A stretch of DNA of 42,403 nt, taken from Bacteroidia bacterium (GTDB lineage: Bacteria; Bacteroidota; Bacteroidia; B-17B0; Aurantibacillaceae). The stretch spans positions 1 through 42,403 of the forward strand of contig JADLED010000213.1 in the NCBI GenBank assembly GCA_020846335.1, written 5' to 3'. The notes below the pieces were generated by a model that worked only from the letters and a program-made list of their open reading frames with translations, ran no database searches and had not been told where the DNA came from. Of the stretch, positions 24,340 to 32,405 are shown piece after piece; within the stretch, counting starts at the first letter, position 1, and the number at the start of each line of letters is the position of its first letter. Position numbers and translations under genes: made by a program.

Positions 24340-25382
24340 TGGCAAAGAAAAAAGGCAAAACATATTTATCCTGGCTGTTTATTTTGATTTTGGGATTTGG
24401 CGGCTTTTACCTCTATCAGCGCTTTATAGCCGGTGCAGTGAAACTAAAGGATAAAAATTACACCTACATTTATATTGAAAGGAACGACTCGTTTGAGGAT
24501 GTGCTCAGTGATATAAATTCAGAAAACATTATCGAAGACCCAAAGGCATTTGAGTGGTTGGCTAAAAAAATGAAACTCGACGAAAACATTCATGCCGGCA
24601 AATTCCGAATAAACAATGGCATGACCATGCGGCAAATAATTAACCTGATTAGATATAACAAACAGGAAAAAGTAAAACTCAGTTTCAATTCGCAAATACG
24701 CACGATGGAAGAGTTTGTGGAATACACCGCCGATAAACTCGAACTCTCTGAATCAGACATTGAAGACATTATTACCGACGAACAAAAACTCGACACCCTT
24801 TTTGGTTTAAACCCCGATAACTGCTTTGGAGCCATTGTGCCCGGCGTGTTTGAAGTGAGCTGGGCCGTGAGTCCCGAAGAATTTTTTAATAACATGAGCG
24901 AGGTTTACCATTCGGTGTGGAATAAAAGTCGAAAAAACAAAGCCAAACAATTGGGCTACACGGTGCCTCAGGTAATCTCACTTGCTTCCATTGTGCAAAG
25001 CGAAAGCATCATAGAATCGGAACAGGAAAAAATTGCAGGCGTTTACATTAACCGCTTAAATAAAGACATGCCGCTACAGGCCGACCCAACCCTGAAATTT
25101 GCCAATGGTAATTTTGAAGTGCGCCGTGTATTGGATGTGGATAAGGAAATTGATTCGCCCTACAACACTTACCGCTACAAGGGTTTGCCTCCCGGCCCCA
25201 TTTGTTTGGTAAGCACACAGGCCATTGATGCCACCCTCAATTACACCCGCCACAACTACATCTTTTTTTGCGCCAAACCTCAGCTCAACGGTTACTCCGA
25301 TTTTTCGGCCACCTATGAGCAACACCAAAAATACCGTAACCAATACAGAAAAGCCCTCGACAAACGAGGCATTAACAGGTAA
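24339..25382 (+). CDS. mltG: Endolytic transglycosylase MltG (YceG-like)
   Basis: A 347-residue inner-membrane protein that cuts nascent peptidoglycan glycan strands and sets their length. The membrane anchor is at residues 9-28 (LSWLFILILGFGGFYLYQRF), followed by a LysM-like segment (YIYIERNDSFEDVLSDI) and the YceG catalytic domain: LASIVQSESIIESEQEKIAGVYINRL carries the catalytic Glu (the second E of the EKET-like motif, here QSES), then MPLQADPTLKFA, YNTYRYKGLPPGPI and the terminal ATLNYTRHNYIFFCAK. Spacing fits the family. It overlaps the cytochrome stop by one base and is followed 20 nt later by the dioxygenase gene. Confidence 0.93.
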   Translation: MAKKKGKTYLSWLFILILGFGGFYLYQRFIAGAVKLKDKNYTYIYIERNDSFEDVLSDINSENIIEDPKAFEWLAKKMKLDENIHAGKFRINNGMTMRQIINLIRYNKQEKVKLSFNSQIRTMEEFVEYTADKLELSESDIEDIITDEQKLDTLFGLNPDNCFGAIVPGVFEVSWAVSPEEFFNNMSEVYHSVWNKSRKNKAKQLGYTVPQVISLASIVQSESIIESEQEKIAGVYINRLNKDMPLQADPTLKFANGNFEVRRVLDVDKEIDSPYNTYRYKGLPPGPICLVSTQAIDATLNYTRHNYIFFCAKPQLNGYSDFSATYEQHQKYRNQYRKALDKRGINR

Positions 25383-25402
25383 AAATTTGTACTTTTAAAA
25401 CG

Positions 25403-26407
25403 ATGGAAAAAACAATCACCGAAAAAATTAAACTGCTCGAAGACAAGTATGCCCAAATGGGTCAGGACATTAACAGTTACCTCGATGGTCTGTTACTTTC
25501 TAACTACCTTACCTATTGGGATTATGTGGAAGTGGACACCTTGCTCACCCTTCAAAAACCAAAAACCGATTATCCCGATGAACTCATTTTTATTATGTAC
25601 CATCAGATAACCGAATTGTATTTTAAACTGGCCTTACACGAACTCGAACAAATTGCCTATAATGGAAAATTAATTTCGGCCAGCGGAAAAGACGAGGGCT
25701 GGAAAGACCAACTCGACCCGGTGTATTTTGCCGAACGTGTAACCCGCGTTAACCGCTATTTTGAAGCCCTTACCAAGTCGTTTGAAATTATGATTAACGG
25801 CATGGAAAAAGAACAGTTTCTCCGTTACCGCATGGCCCTGCTGCCTGCCAGCGGATTTCAAAGTGCCCAGTACCGCATGATTGAAATAAGCTGCACCGAT
25901 TTTATTAATCTGGTGGACAAAGATGTGCGCGATAATTACAAAGGTAAAAACGCGCCAATCAACGAACTGTTTAAAAACATTTACTGGAATAAAGGAGCTA
26001 CCGAACTGGCCACCGGAAAAAAAACACTCACACTCAATCAATTTGAGAAAAAATATTCCAAACGCTTTATTGCACTTGCCAACGAATACAGCAACCGCAA
26101 CATCTGGCAAAAATATTTATCGCTGCCAAAAGAAGCGCAAGTAGACAAACGGGTGATTAACGCCCTTAAAGTGCTCGACATTAACGTAAACATTAACTGG
26201 CCGCTGGTGCATTACAAAAGTGCCGTGAGGTACCTGCAACAAAACGAAGGCGATGTGGCCGCCACCGGTGGAACCAATTGGCAAAAATACCTCCCGCCAA
26301 GATTTCAAAAACGTGTGTTTTATCCCGAATTGTGGACCGCCGAAGAACTCGATAACTGGGGCAAAGGCTGGGTGGAAACCAATGTGTTTGGGAAAGTTGA
26401 GAGTTGA
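25403..26407 (+). CDS. kynA: Tryptophan 2,3-dioxygenase family protein
   Basis: A 334-residue haem dioxygenase. Diagnostic stretches are YHQITELYFKLALHELEQI (the haem-pocket His side), FQSAQYRMIE (substrate binding), WPLVHYKSAVRYLQ (probable proximal His) and ATGGTNWQKYLPPRFQKRVFYPELW, the conserved substrate-contact region near the end. It opens the pyrrole ring of tryptophan to give N-formylkynurenine, the first step of the kynurenine route. The gene follows mltG by 20 nt. The C-terminus NVFGKVES and the TGA stop lie inside a heptamer repeat tract, so the natural end may have been altered. A cyclase-family hydrolase with formamidase-like chemistry lies 14 kb downstream, not adjacent. Confidence 0.9.
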   Translation: MEKTITEKIKLLEDKYAQMGQDINSYLDGLLLSNYLTYWDYVEVDTLLTLQKPKTDYPDELIFIMYHQITELYFKLALHELEQIAYNGKLISASGKDEGWKDQLDPVYFAERVTRVNRYFEALTKSFEIMINGMEKEQFLRYRMALLPASGFQSAQYRMIEISCTDFINLVDKDVRDNYKGKNAPINELFKNIYWNKGATELATGKKTLTLNQFEKKYSKRFIALANEYSNRNIWQKYLSLPKEAQVDKRVINALKVLDINVNINWPLVHYKSAVRYLQQNEGDVAATGGTNWQKYLPPRFQKRVFYPELWTAEELDNWGKGWVETNVFGKVES

Positions 26408-26450
26408 GAGTTTAAAGTTTAAAGTTTAAAGTTCAAAGTTGAGAGTTGAG
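26395..26450 (+). repeat. Eight-copy heptamer tandem repeat
   Basis: Exactly eight 7-nt units in order: AGTTGAG twice, AGTTTAA three times, AGTTCAA once, AGTTGAG twice. The first two units include the last codons and stop of the dioxygenase gene. All units share AGTT and end in A-G or A-A. The tract ends 29 nt before gldA. Such AGTT-AA-type microsatellites occur in Bacteroidota intergenic regions as I recall; a replication-slippage origin is likely. Confidence 0.95.
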
Positions 26451-26479
26451 GGATTAGGATAAAAATTAAAACAAAAACA

Positions 26480-27382
26480 ATGTCCATAGAAGTAAATAAC
26501 ATCACCAAAATTTATGGCAGTCAAAAAGCACTCGACAATGTATCGTTTGCAGCGGCTGGTGGCGAAATTGTTGGCTTTTTAGGTCCAAATGGCGCGGGTA
26601 AAAGCACCATGATGAAAATTTTAACCTGCTACATTCCACCAAGCACAGGCAACGCCAAAGTGTGTGGTTTTGATATTGCCACGCAAAGTCTTGAAGTGAG
26701 AAGGCAAATAGGTTACCTGCCCGAACACAATCCGCTTTACCTCGACATGTATGTGAAAGAGTTTTTGGAATTTACAGCAGGCATTTACAGAATAAAAAAC
26801 ACCAAATCGCGTGTGGCCGAAATGATAGCCATGACCGGTTTGCAGGTGGAACAAAATAAAAAAATTGGTGCCCTCAGTAAAGGCTACCGACAACGCGTGG
26901 GCCTCGCGCAAGCTATGATACACGACCCCAAAGTTCTGATAATGGACGAACCCACCACCGGCCTCGACCCTAATCAACTCGAAGAAATTCGTGCACTGAT
27001 AAAATCGCTGGGCAAACAAAAAACCGTGTTGCTAAGCACACACATTATGCAGGAAGTAGAAGCCATTTGCGACCGGGTAATCATTATTAACAAAGGCAAC
27101 ATAGTAGCCAACGACGAAACCAAAAACCTGCGCAACAGCAAAACCACTCAAATTATTACCGTTGAATTTGATAAAGCAGTAGAGGCAAAACTTTTACAAA
27201 GCATTCCTGAAATTGAACAGGTAAAAGAAATTGGTAAAAACACCTGGCAGTTGCAGTCCACTTCCACTCACGATGTGCGTAAGGAAATTTTTAATTTTGC
27301 CGTAAGCCACAACCTTGGCGTACTTACCCTGAGCAAAGACGAACAAAAAATGGAAGACGTATTTAAGGAGCTTACAAAATAG
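26480..27382 (+). CDS. gldA: Gliding motility ABC transporter ATPase
   Basis: A 300-residue ABC ATPase of the GldA group. Walker A LGPNGAGKST, signature LSKGYRQR, Walker B VLIMDEPT, H-loop STH, and the preceding MSIEVNNITKIYGSQKALDNVSFAAAGGEIVGFLGP is the GldA-type N-terminus; the C-terminal 80 residues (TTQIITVEFDKAVEAKLLQS to the end MEDVFKELTK) are the regulatory extension of this branch. GldA works with GldF and GldG in a transporter needed for Flavobacterium-type gliding; those partner genes are not in this window. It is convergent with the anti-sigma gene, leaving 2 nt between them. Confidence 0.88.
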   Translation: MSIEVNNITKIYGSQKALDNVSFAAAGGEIVGFLGPNGAGKSTMMKILTCYIPPSTGNAKVCGFDIATQSLEVRRQIGYLPEHNPLYLDMYVKEFLEFTAGIYRIKNTKSRVAEMIAMTGLQVEQNKKIGALSKGYRQRVGLAQAMIHDPKVLIMDEPTTGLDPNQLEEIRALIKSLGKQKTVLLSTHIMQEVEAICDRVIIINKGNIVANDETKNLRNSKTTQIITVEFDKAVEAKLLQSIPEIEQVKEIGKNTWQLQSTSTHDVRKEIFNFAVSHNLGVLTLSKDEQKMEDVFKELTK

Positions 27383-27384
27383 AA

Positions 27385-28428
27385 TTAGTTACTGTACTCA
27401 AAATTATAATAATAAAAATCGGCACTTCCTGTGTTCGGCAACTCGAAAGCACTGAGCGTTTTAAATGCTTCCATCACTTTTTTAGAATCGCGTTTACTAA
27501 GATCTCCTTTTTCAGTCAGTGTCACATTCATCACCTGCTTGTTAGGCCAAAGCACAATGCTGCCCTTCAGTTTCAAAGCTTTTAAATCAAGTGGTTTTAA
27601 TACTTTATCCGCATCTTTTTTAAATGCAGCCATCCCACCCAGGTAATCACACGCCATAGATGTTGGCACGCTGACTGTTTGAGGAGTTTTGGCTAAAGCC
27701 TCCCTTTCAACATTTGCCTTGGCCATTTTTTGTTTGGCCTCGGACGCGGGTGCATTGGCAGCTTCTACTTCCTGAGTCTTACCAGAATTTTTAATCTCAG
27801 CTTCAAGGCGCTTGAAGTTGTCGGATGAGCCAGCTTTATCCGCCTCTGCGGTGTTTACCCGTGGCGGGGCAGCAGAAGCTCCGTCAAAAGTGCTTGTCAC
27901 ACTTACCACTTCCTCCTTTTTACTTTCGGCATTCTCTTCATTTAGCAGCACAGGCTCACTCATCTCTTTTGCCGGTTTCTGGTCGTTATCCTTTGCTGTT
28001 GTTGGCAGGCTTTGCTGTTTTAGCGCTTTTGCTTTTTCCTGGGGCGGCACTGCTGGCAAATCGGGTTCAACATTTGATGAATTAACAGTTACTTCTGTTG
28101 GTGGCGGTTCCACTTTGTGTTCTGCCAGTTTTTGTGGTGCCACCAATGGGTCTTTCTGAATAAAATAAATGGTAAAACCCACCATCACAATCAATGCGGC
28201 GGCGGCCATCCAATAAGCAGCTTTGTTTTGTTTTTTAGTAGCGGCAAACACAGCAGGGCCTATTTCGGCATCCAGTTCGGCCTTTAATTGCAGGGCTTCC
28301 TCCTCGTTCTGCAAACTTGCAAAACCTTCGAGGGCCTCGCGCTCAAAGTCATCGGCTCCGGCCTTGTCAGCTTCCGAAAGCAGTTGCTTTAACCTGCTGT
28401 TTTGATGGTTATTTTGTGCCTTGCTCAT
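27385..28428 (-). CDS. Putative anti-sigma factor with TonB-like C-terminal domain
   Basis: A 347-residue single-pass membrane protein. Residues 1-70 are a charged cytosolic region (candidate sigma-binding part), 72-90 one membrane helix (YWMAAAALIVMVGFTIYFI), 91-255 a periplasmic Pro/Lys/Glu/Ala-rich linker, and 260-347 a compact domain beginning GGMAAFKKDADKVLKPL (264-280). That C-terminal start, a following KGSIVLWPN strand and LTEKGDLSKRDSKKVMEAFKTLSAF resemble the TonB C-terminal domain (GG-x-x-AF, then -G-x-V-x-V- strands). The layout thus looks like TonB with a cytosolic tail. The start (28428) overlaps the sigma-factor stop by 20 nt. Regulation of the sigma factor is inferred from that coupling. 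Confidence 0.65.
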   Translation of the reverse strand: MSKAQNNHQNSRLKQLLSEADKAGADDFEREALEGFASLQNEEEALQLKAELDAEIGPAVFAATKKQNKAAYWMAAAALIVMVGFTIYFIQKDPLVAPQKLAEHKVEPPPTEVTVNSSNVEPDLPAVPPQEKAKALKQQSLPTTAKDNDQKPAKEMSEPVLLNEENAESKKEEVVSVTSTFDGASAAPPRVNTAEADKAGSSDNFKRLEAEIKNSGKTQEVEAANAPASEAKQKMAKANVEREALAKTPQTVSVPTSMACDYLGGMAAFKKDADKVLKPLDLKALKLKGSIVLWPNKQVMNVTLTEKGDLSKRDSKKVMEAFKTLSAFELPNTGSADFYYYNFEYSN

Positions 28429-28996
28429 TCAGTAATACTTCCATTTTAATTTTCAGGTTTCTTTTTCCGTTTTGTATGTAGCTTTTCACTTCGTTGGCCG
28501 AATAGCCTGTAATTTCAACAATTTCGTTATACGACTTGTTGTTGAGGTAAAACAGGCTCACGCATTTTTTTTGTTCGTTGTTTAAAAGTTCCATTGCTTT
28601 AGCCAGCAGGGCTATTTGTTTTTCCTTTTCATGTAGATGCTCCGGATCTTCCGAATCCATAAACAAATCAGGATTTTCCCTTAACTCAAGTTCTTTTCGA
28701 AGTTGACTTTGGCGCTTACGCAATTGCATGAGGCAGTAATTTTTGCTATAAACATACAGCCAGCTTTTAAAAAATTCGATTTTGTATTTCTTTAAATCAC
28801 TTAACAGGTTGCTGAATATCTGAATACTCGCATCCTTTGCCTCGTCGCGGTTTTGCAGGTATTTAATACACAAACCCAACACCAAATGCCCATACCTTTC
28901 GTACAATACACCCACCACCGTATTGTCATCTTCCTCTAAAAAAATGTTAATGAGTTCATTATCGGAATGGTTATTGTATTTCTGGTTGTAAAGCAA
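28409..28996 (-). CDS. ECF-type RNA polymerase sigma factor
   Basis: A 195-residue sigma-70 family factor with only regions 2 and 4. Region 2 spans about 25-95 (VVGVLYERYGHLVLGLCIKYLQNRDEAKDASIQIF, FFKSWLYVYSKNYCLMQLRKRQ) and region 4 about 135-185 (LLNNEQKKCVSLFYLNNKSYNEIVEITGYSANEVKSYIQNGKRNLK), a helix-turn-helix that contacts the -35 element. Region 3 is absent, as in extracytoplasmic-function factors. The start is TTG 28996, the only standard start before the first motif, and no ATG lies in frame upstream. It is cotranscribed with, and overlaps, the putative anti-sigma gene; no autoregulatory promoter was recognised. Confidence 0.9.
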   Translation of the reverse strand: MLYNQKYNNHSDNELINIFLEEDDNTVVGVLYERYGHLVLGLCIKYLQNRDEAKDASIQIFSNLLSDLKKYKIEFFKSWLYVYSKNYCLMQLRKRQSQLRKELELRENPDLFMDSEDPEHLHEKEKQIALLAKAMELLNNEQKKCVSLFYLNNKSYNEIVEITGYSANEVKSYIQNGKRNLKIKMEVLLNEQGTK

Positions 28997-29044
28997 AAAA
29001 AAGGCTGATTTAAAGGCTAAATTAATAAAATAAACAGGATTAAA

Positions 29045-29074
29045 TTTGCATAATCAAATCAAATATTATCTTTG
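29045..29074 (+). promoter_or_regulatory. Promoter of the YfiR-like/TPR/phosphatase operon
   Basis: TTTG at 29045-29048, an 18-nt spacer and TATCTTTG at 29067-29074, a perfect match to TTTG-N17-23-TAnnTTTG. Transcription would start near 29080. This argues that translation begins at GTG 29119 and not at the upstream non-standard codons (ATT 29083 or CTG 29092). Confidence 0.65.
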
Positions 29075-29118
29075 TAAGATTCATTTATAAACTGACATCC
29101 AAATTCAAATATTTATTA

Positions 29119-29625
29119 GTGTTGTTTTGCTTTATCTCATTGAGGTTTCAGCAGCCATCCAGCTACAACACCAACGCTAAATTTAAAGCCGTTTTTATTT
29201 ACGGGTTTACCCGTTACTTTGAATGGCCCGACAAAAAGAAAGAGGGCAATTTCGTAATCTATGTAGTGGGTAAAAACGACGACCTTATCAGCGAATTAAA
29301 GGGTTTGGCCAGTACCAAAAAAGTGGGTAATCAGGACATTGAAGTTAAAAACACCCTCAACTACGAATCGGGCATTGCCTCCAGCATCATTTACATTACA
29401 CCCGACCGCGATATTAAAACAGTAACAGATGCAGCTCAAAAAAATAAAAACAAAGGCGCTCTGATTGTGGCCGAAGCCGGTGGTGCCTGCAAATCGGGAG
29501 CCAGCATAAATTTCATATACATTGATAGTAAATTAAAATTCGAATACAGTAAAAATGCCGCTGTTAAAGCCGGTCTTAAAACAAACGAGGGTTTTAAAGC
29601 CATGGCCACAGTAAATATTGATTAA
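29119..29625 (+). CDS. YfiR-like (DUF4154) periplasmic protein
   Basis: A 168-residue protein: short hydrophobic N-terminus (LFCFISLRF) acting as signal, then the YfiR-family motif AKFKAVFIYGFTRYFEWPDKK, followed by FVIYVVGKNDDLISELKGLA, KKVGNQDIEVKN, ASSIIYITPDRD, ALIVAEAGGACKSGASINFIYIDSKLKFEYSKNAAVKAGLK. The residues that close the YfiR fold are recognisable. In Pseudomonas YfiR is a periplasmic regulator of the membrane diguanylate cyclase YfiN. Here it is followed, 18 nt later, by a TPR protein and then a HAMP/phosphatase, with no diguanylate cyclase. Start: GTG 29119 from the promoter position; an upstream extension (MYKLTSKFKYLLVLFCFISLRF from ATT 29083) would give a more typical signal peptide. 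Confidence 0.7.
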   Translation: MLFCFISLRFQQPSSYNTNAKFKAVFIYGFTRYFEWPDKKKEGNFVIYVVGKNDDLISELKGLASTKKVGNQDIEVKNTLNYESGIASSIIYITPDRDIKTVTDAAQKNKNKGALIVAEAGGACKSGASINFIYIDSKLKFEYSKNAAVKAGLKTNEGFKAMATVNID

Positions 29626-29642
29626 ATTAAATGATGTAAAAC

Positions 29643-30572
29643 ATGTGCAAGTTGCGCCAAATATTTAAAAACTTTCTTCCGGGCATATTGCTGCTTGTGA
29701 GTGCAAGCTTGCTTGCCCAGGAAGATGCGTACCGCCGTGCATCGGAATTATATAAAACAAATCCCGAGTTGGCATTAAAAATTATTGATAGCGTTATTGT
29801 GCACCCACAAACCCAAAGTGATTTTAACTGCTGGACCTTGCGTGGCTACATCTATTATGAACTTTACAGAAAAACTGATAAACTTAAACTACACTCACCT
29901 CTCCGCGACTCTATTGTTTCATCCATCCTCGTTTCAAATAAACTTAAACCAGACTCACTCGGCGAATCAAGCAACAAAAAACTACTCAAAAACATATCAG
30001 CCAGCTATTACAACCTTTGTACTAAATTACTACAGGACTCCATTAACTACGAACGGAGCCTTATTGCCTACAACAAGTATAAAGAGATACATCTGTTGTT
30101 TGAACCAAAGGCCAACTTCGATAACAACGACATTCAATATTACCTTGCCGTTGGAAGTGTTTACTCCGATATCTTTATTAACGATAACAACAACACCGCT
30201 GCCGGCGAAATTGCCAAAGTGGCGCTTTTAAAAGTTCTTGATTTGCAACCCGAAAATCCGGGCGCCAATATCAACATGGGTTTGATGTACTATAACCAGG
30301 CTGCCTACCTCAGCAAAACACTGGAGTTTGGCCTCGAGTTCGACCAAATTGATATTGTTCAGGAAAACATGATTAAACTGGCCAAACAGGCCGAATCATT
30401 TGTAATTAAAGTTTACAACAAAGACAACAATAATGTTAAAGCAATGGAATGCCTCTTTTATGTTTACCGCATGTTGATGGACATTCCTAAATCTGACGAG
30501 TTTAAACAAAAGTGCATAGAACGGGGAGTTAAGTTTGAAACCGAGCCTAAAAAAGAAGGAGGCAAAAAATGA
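29643..30572 (+). CDS. Secreted TPR-like protein
   Basis: A 309-residue protein with a signal peptide (KLRQIFKNFLPGILLLVSASLLAQ) and helical repeats. Pairs of helices with TPR-like spacing occur near residues 27-60 (AYRRASELYKTNPELALKIIDSVI), 70-90, 115-150 and 185-250 (NPGANINMGLMYYNQAAYLSKTLEFG). The protein is probably periplasmic or outer-membrane associated and presents an interaction surface. It lies 18 nt after the YfiR-like gene and overlaps the phosphatase gene by 4 nt (ATGA), so all three are one transcript. A role as adaptor between a periplasmic sensor and the membrane phosphatase is inferred from this order. Confidence 0.75.
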   Translation: MCKLRQIFKNFLPGILLLVSASLLAQEDAYRRASELYKTNPELALKIIDSVIVHPQTQSDFNCWTLRGYIYYELYRKTDKLKLHSPLRDSIVSSILVSNKLKPDSLGESSNKKLLKNISASYYNLCTKLLQDSINYERSLIAYNKYKEIHLLFEPKANFDNNDIQYYLAVGSVYSDIFINDNNNTAAGEIAKVALLKVLDLQPENPGANINMGLMYYNQAAYLSKTLEFGLEFDQIDIVQENMIKLAKQAESFVIKVYNKDNNNVKAMECLFYVYRMLMDIPKSDEFKQKCIERGVKFETEPKKEGGKK

Positions 30573-32350
30573 GTTTCAGATTTACAATAGGAAGAAGAAT
30601 TGGACTGGGTTTTGCCATTTTTATTTTGTTAACCATGGTGGCTTTTTTTGCCACTGTAATGACCATTACCGACAGTAAAAAACGCACCGAAACCGTGGTA
30701 GGTCAGGTAACACCAAGTGTGGCAGAATTAAAAGAGCTCAATTTATTATTGCAACGCTCGCACACCGATATTTCTAAATGGTTTTATAATTCAAGCTTTA
30801 ATGATATTGAATTTAGGGAGGAAATAAGATCAATCATCAATTCAGAGTATCCAAAAAAGAAAGCCATCCTCAACGAGTTTGCAAAACTTTGGACCAACGA
30901 TGAAAAAGAACAATTAAAAGTTATTTTTAACCGCATCGAAACCCTCTTTAAGGTATACGAAAGCGAAATCATGGGCCAGTTAAGTACCGCCGAGGCCTAC
31001 GACGACCCCAACATTAAATTCATGGCGCGCTTGCCTTACGACGATTCCGAAATAAGCATTCGTACTATTTACCGCAACCTCAACAGCCTTATTTTACACA
31101 AACAAAAATTTGCCGAAGAAGTAAAAGAGGAGATGTTTAACTCCCTCGACTTCTTAAAAAACTTTGTGGAATTGTTGGGCTTTGCCCTCGTAATTGGTGG
31201 AATTGTTATCGGAATACTTACCACCCGCTCCATTACCAAACCCATTCAGGTGCTTAAAAAAATGCTCCTTTCAATGGGTCTGGGTATTTTGCCTACCGAA
31301 CGCGTAAGTGCCAGCCGCGACGAAATCGGTGAAATGGGCAATGCCCTCAACGACCTCATTCGATCCATGCAGCATACCACCGATTTTGCCAAACAAACCG
31401 GTGCCGGTAATTTCGAAGCCTCTTACACCCCACTCAGTAAAGACGATTCCTTGGGTCAGGCACTCTTAAAAATGCGTGACGATTTGGCCGAAAACGAAAG
31501 GGTACTCGAACAAAAAGTAATTGAGCGCACCGAAGAAGTTGTTCGTCAAAAATCAGAAATCGAAAGTAAAAACGAGGAGTTAGAAATTCTTTACAAACAG
31601 GTAACCGATAGTATCCACTACGCCAAACGAATTCAGGATGCCATTTTACCAAGCAACAGCACCGTAAAAAAACTATTACCCGATTCGTTCATTCTCTTTA
31701 AACCAAAAGACATTGTTAGCGGCGACTTTTACTGGATTGAGAAAAAAGACAAGCTGGTTTATTTTGCAGCCGTGGATTGTACTGGCCATGGTGTGCCGGG
31801 TGCATTTATGAGTTTGGTGGGTTATAATATTTTAAAAGACATTCTTAACAACACCAACGCCACCCGCCCTGCCGATATATTAGACGCCCTGCGCGAAGGC
31901 ATTGTGAGTACCCTGAAGGCCGACGACAGTGGCAAACAGGCCAAAGATGGCATGGACATGACGCTTTGTGCCATTAATTACGAAACACTCGAACTGCAAT
32001 ACGCTGCCGCCTTTAACCCAATGTGTTTAATCCGCAATGGCGAACTTATTTTATACCAGGCCAACAAATTCCCGATTGGTTCGTTTATTGGCGAAAAAAC
32101 CAATTTCGATAATCATACCATTCAATTGCTAAAAGGCGACCAGATATTTATTTTCAGCGACGGTTATGCCGATCAGTTTGGAGGCCCTAACGGTAAGAAA
32201 TTTATGGTGGGCAACTTCCGTAAATTACTGGCTCAAATTGCACAACTCGATTCGGGCAGCCAAAAAGATAAACTCGATCAAACCCTGCTTAGCTGGCAAG
32301 GCGGTCAGGAGCAGGTTGACGACGTTTTGGTAATTGGTGTTAAGGTATAA
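30569..32350 (+). CDS. Membrane HAMP-domain PP2C/SpoIIE-type Ser/Thr phosphatase
   Basis: A 593-residue signalling protein. First membrane helix at 12-33, a helical extracytoplasmic sensor domain 36-195, second membrane helix 201-219, HAMP linker about 220-272 (SITKPIQVLKKML), coiled coil about 305-350 (LEQKVIERTEEVVRQKSE), and a C-terminal PP2C/SpoIIE phosphatase 372-593 with the metal-binding motifs SGDFYW (384-389), DCTGHGVPGAFMS (403-415), FSDGYADQFGG and VDDVLVIGVKV. Such enzymes dephosphorylate anti-anti-sigma or other proteins. No STAS or HPr-kinase-like partner is in the window. It is the last gene of the operon that begins with the YfiR-like protein, so an envelope cue is likely. Confidence 0.88.
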   Translation: MSFRFTIGRRIGLGFAIFILLTMVAFFATVMTITDSKKRTETVVGQVTPSVAELKELNLLLQRSHTDISKWFYNSSFNDIEFREEIRSIINSEYPKKKAILNEFAKLWTNDEKEQLKVIFNRIETLFKVYESEIMGQLSTAEAYDDPNIKFMARLPYDDSEISIRTIYRNLNSLILHKQKFAEEVKEEMFNSLDFLKNFVELLGFALVIGGIVIGILTTRSITKPIQVLKKMLLSMGLGILPTERVSASRDEIGEMGNALNDLIRSMQHTTDFAKQTGAGNFEASYTPLSKDDSLGQALLKMRDDLAENERVLEQKVIERTEEVVRQKSEIESKNEELEILYKQVTDSIHYAKRIQDAILPSNSTVKKLLPDSFILFKPKDIVSGDFYWIEKKDKLVYFAAVDCTGHGVPGAFMSLVGYNILKDILNNTNATRPADILDALREGIVSTLKADDSGKQAKDGMDMTLCAINYETLELQYAAAFNPMCLIRNGELILYQANKFPIGSFIGEKTNFDNHTIQLLKGDQIFIFSDGYADQFGGPNGKKFMVGNFRKLLAQIAQLDSGSQKDKLDQTLLSWQGGQEQVDDVLVIGVKV

Positions 32351-32405
32351 AAGCTGCAAACACAGCTAATCAGTTTTACAATACCTTGTGCCTACTCTAA
32401 TTTAA

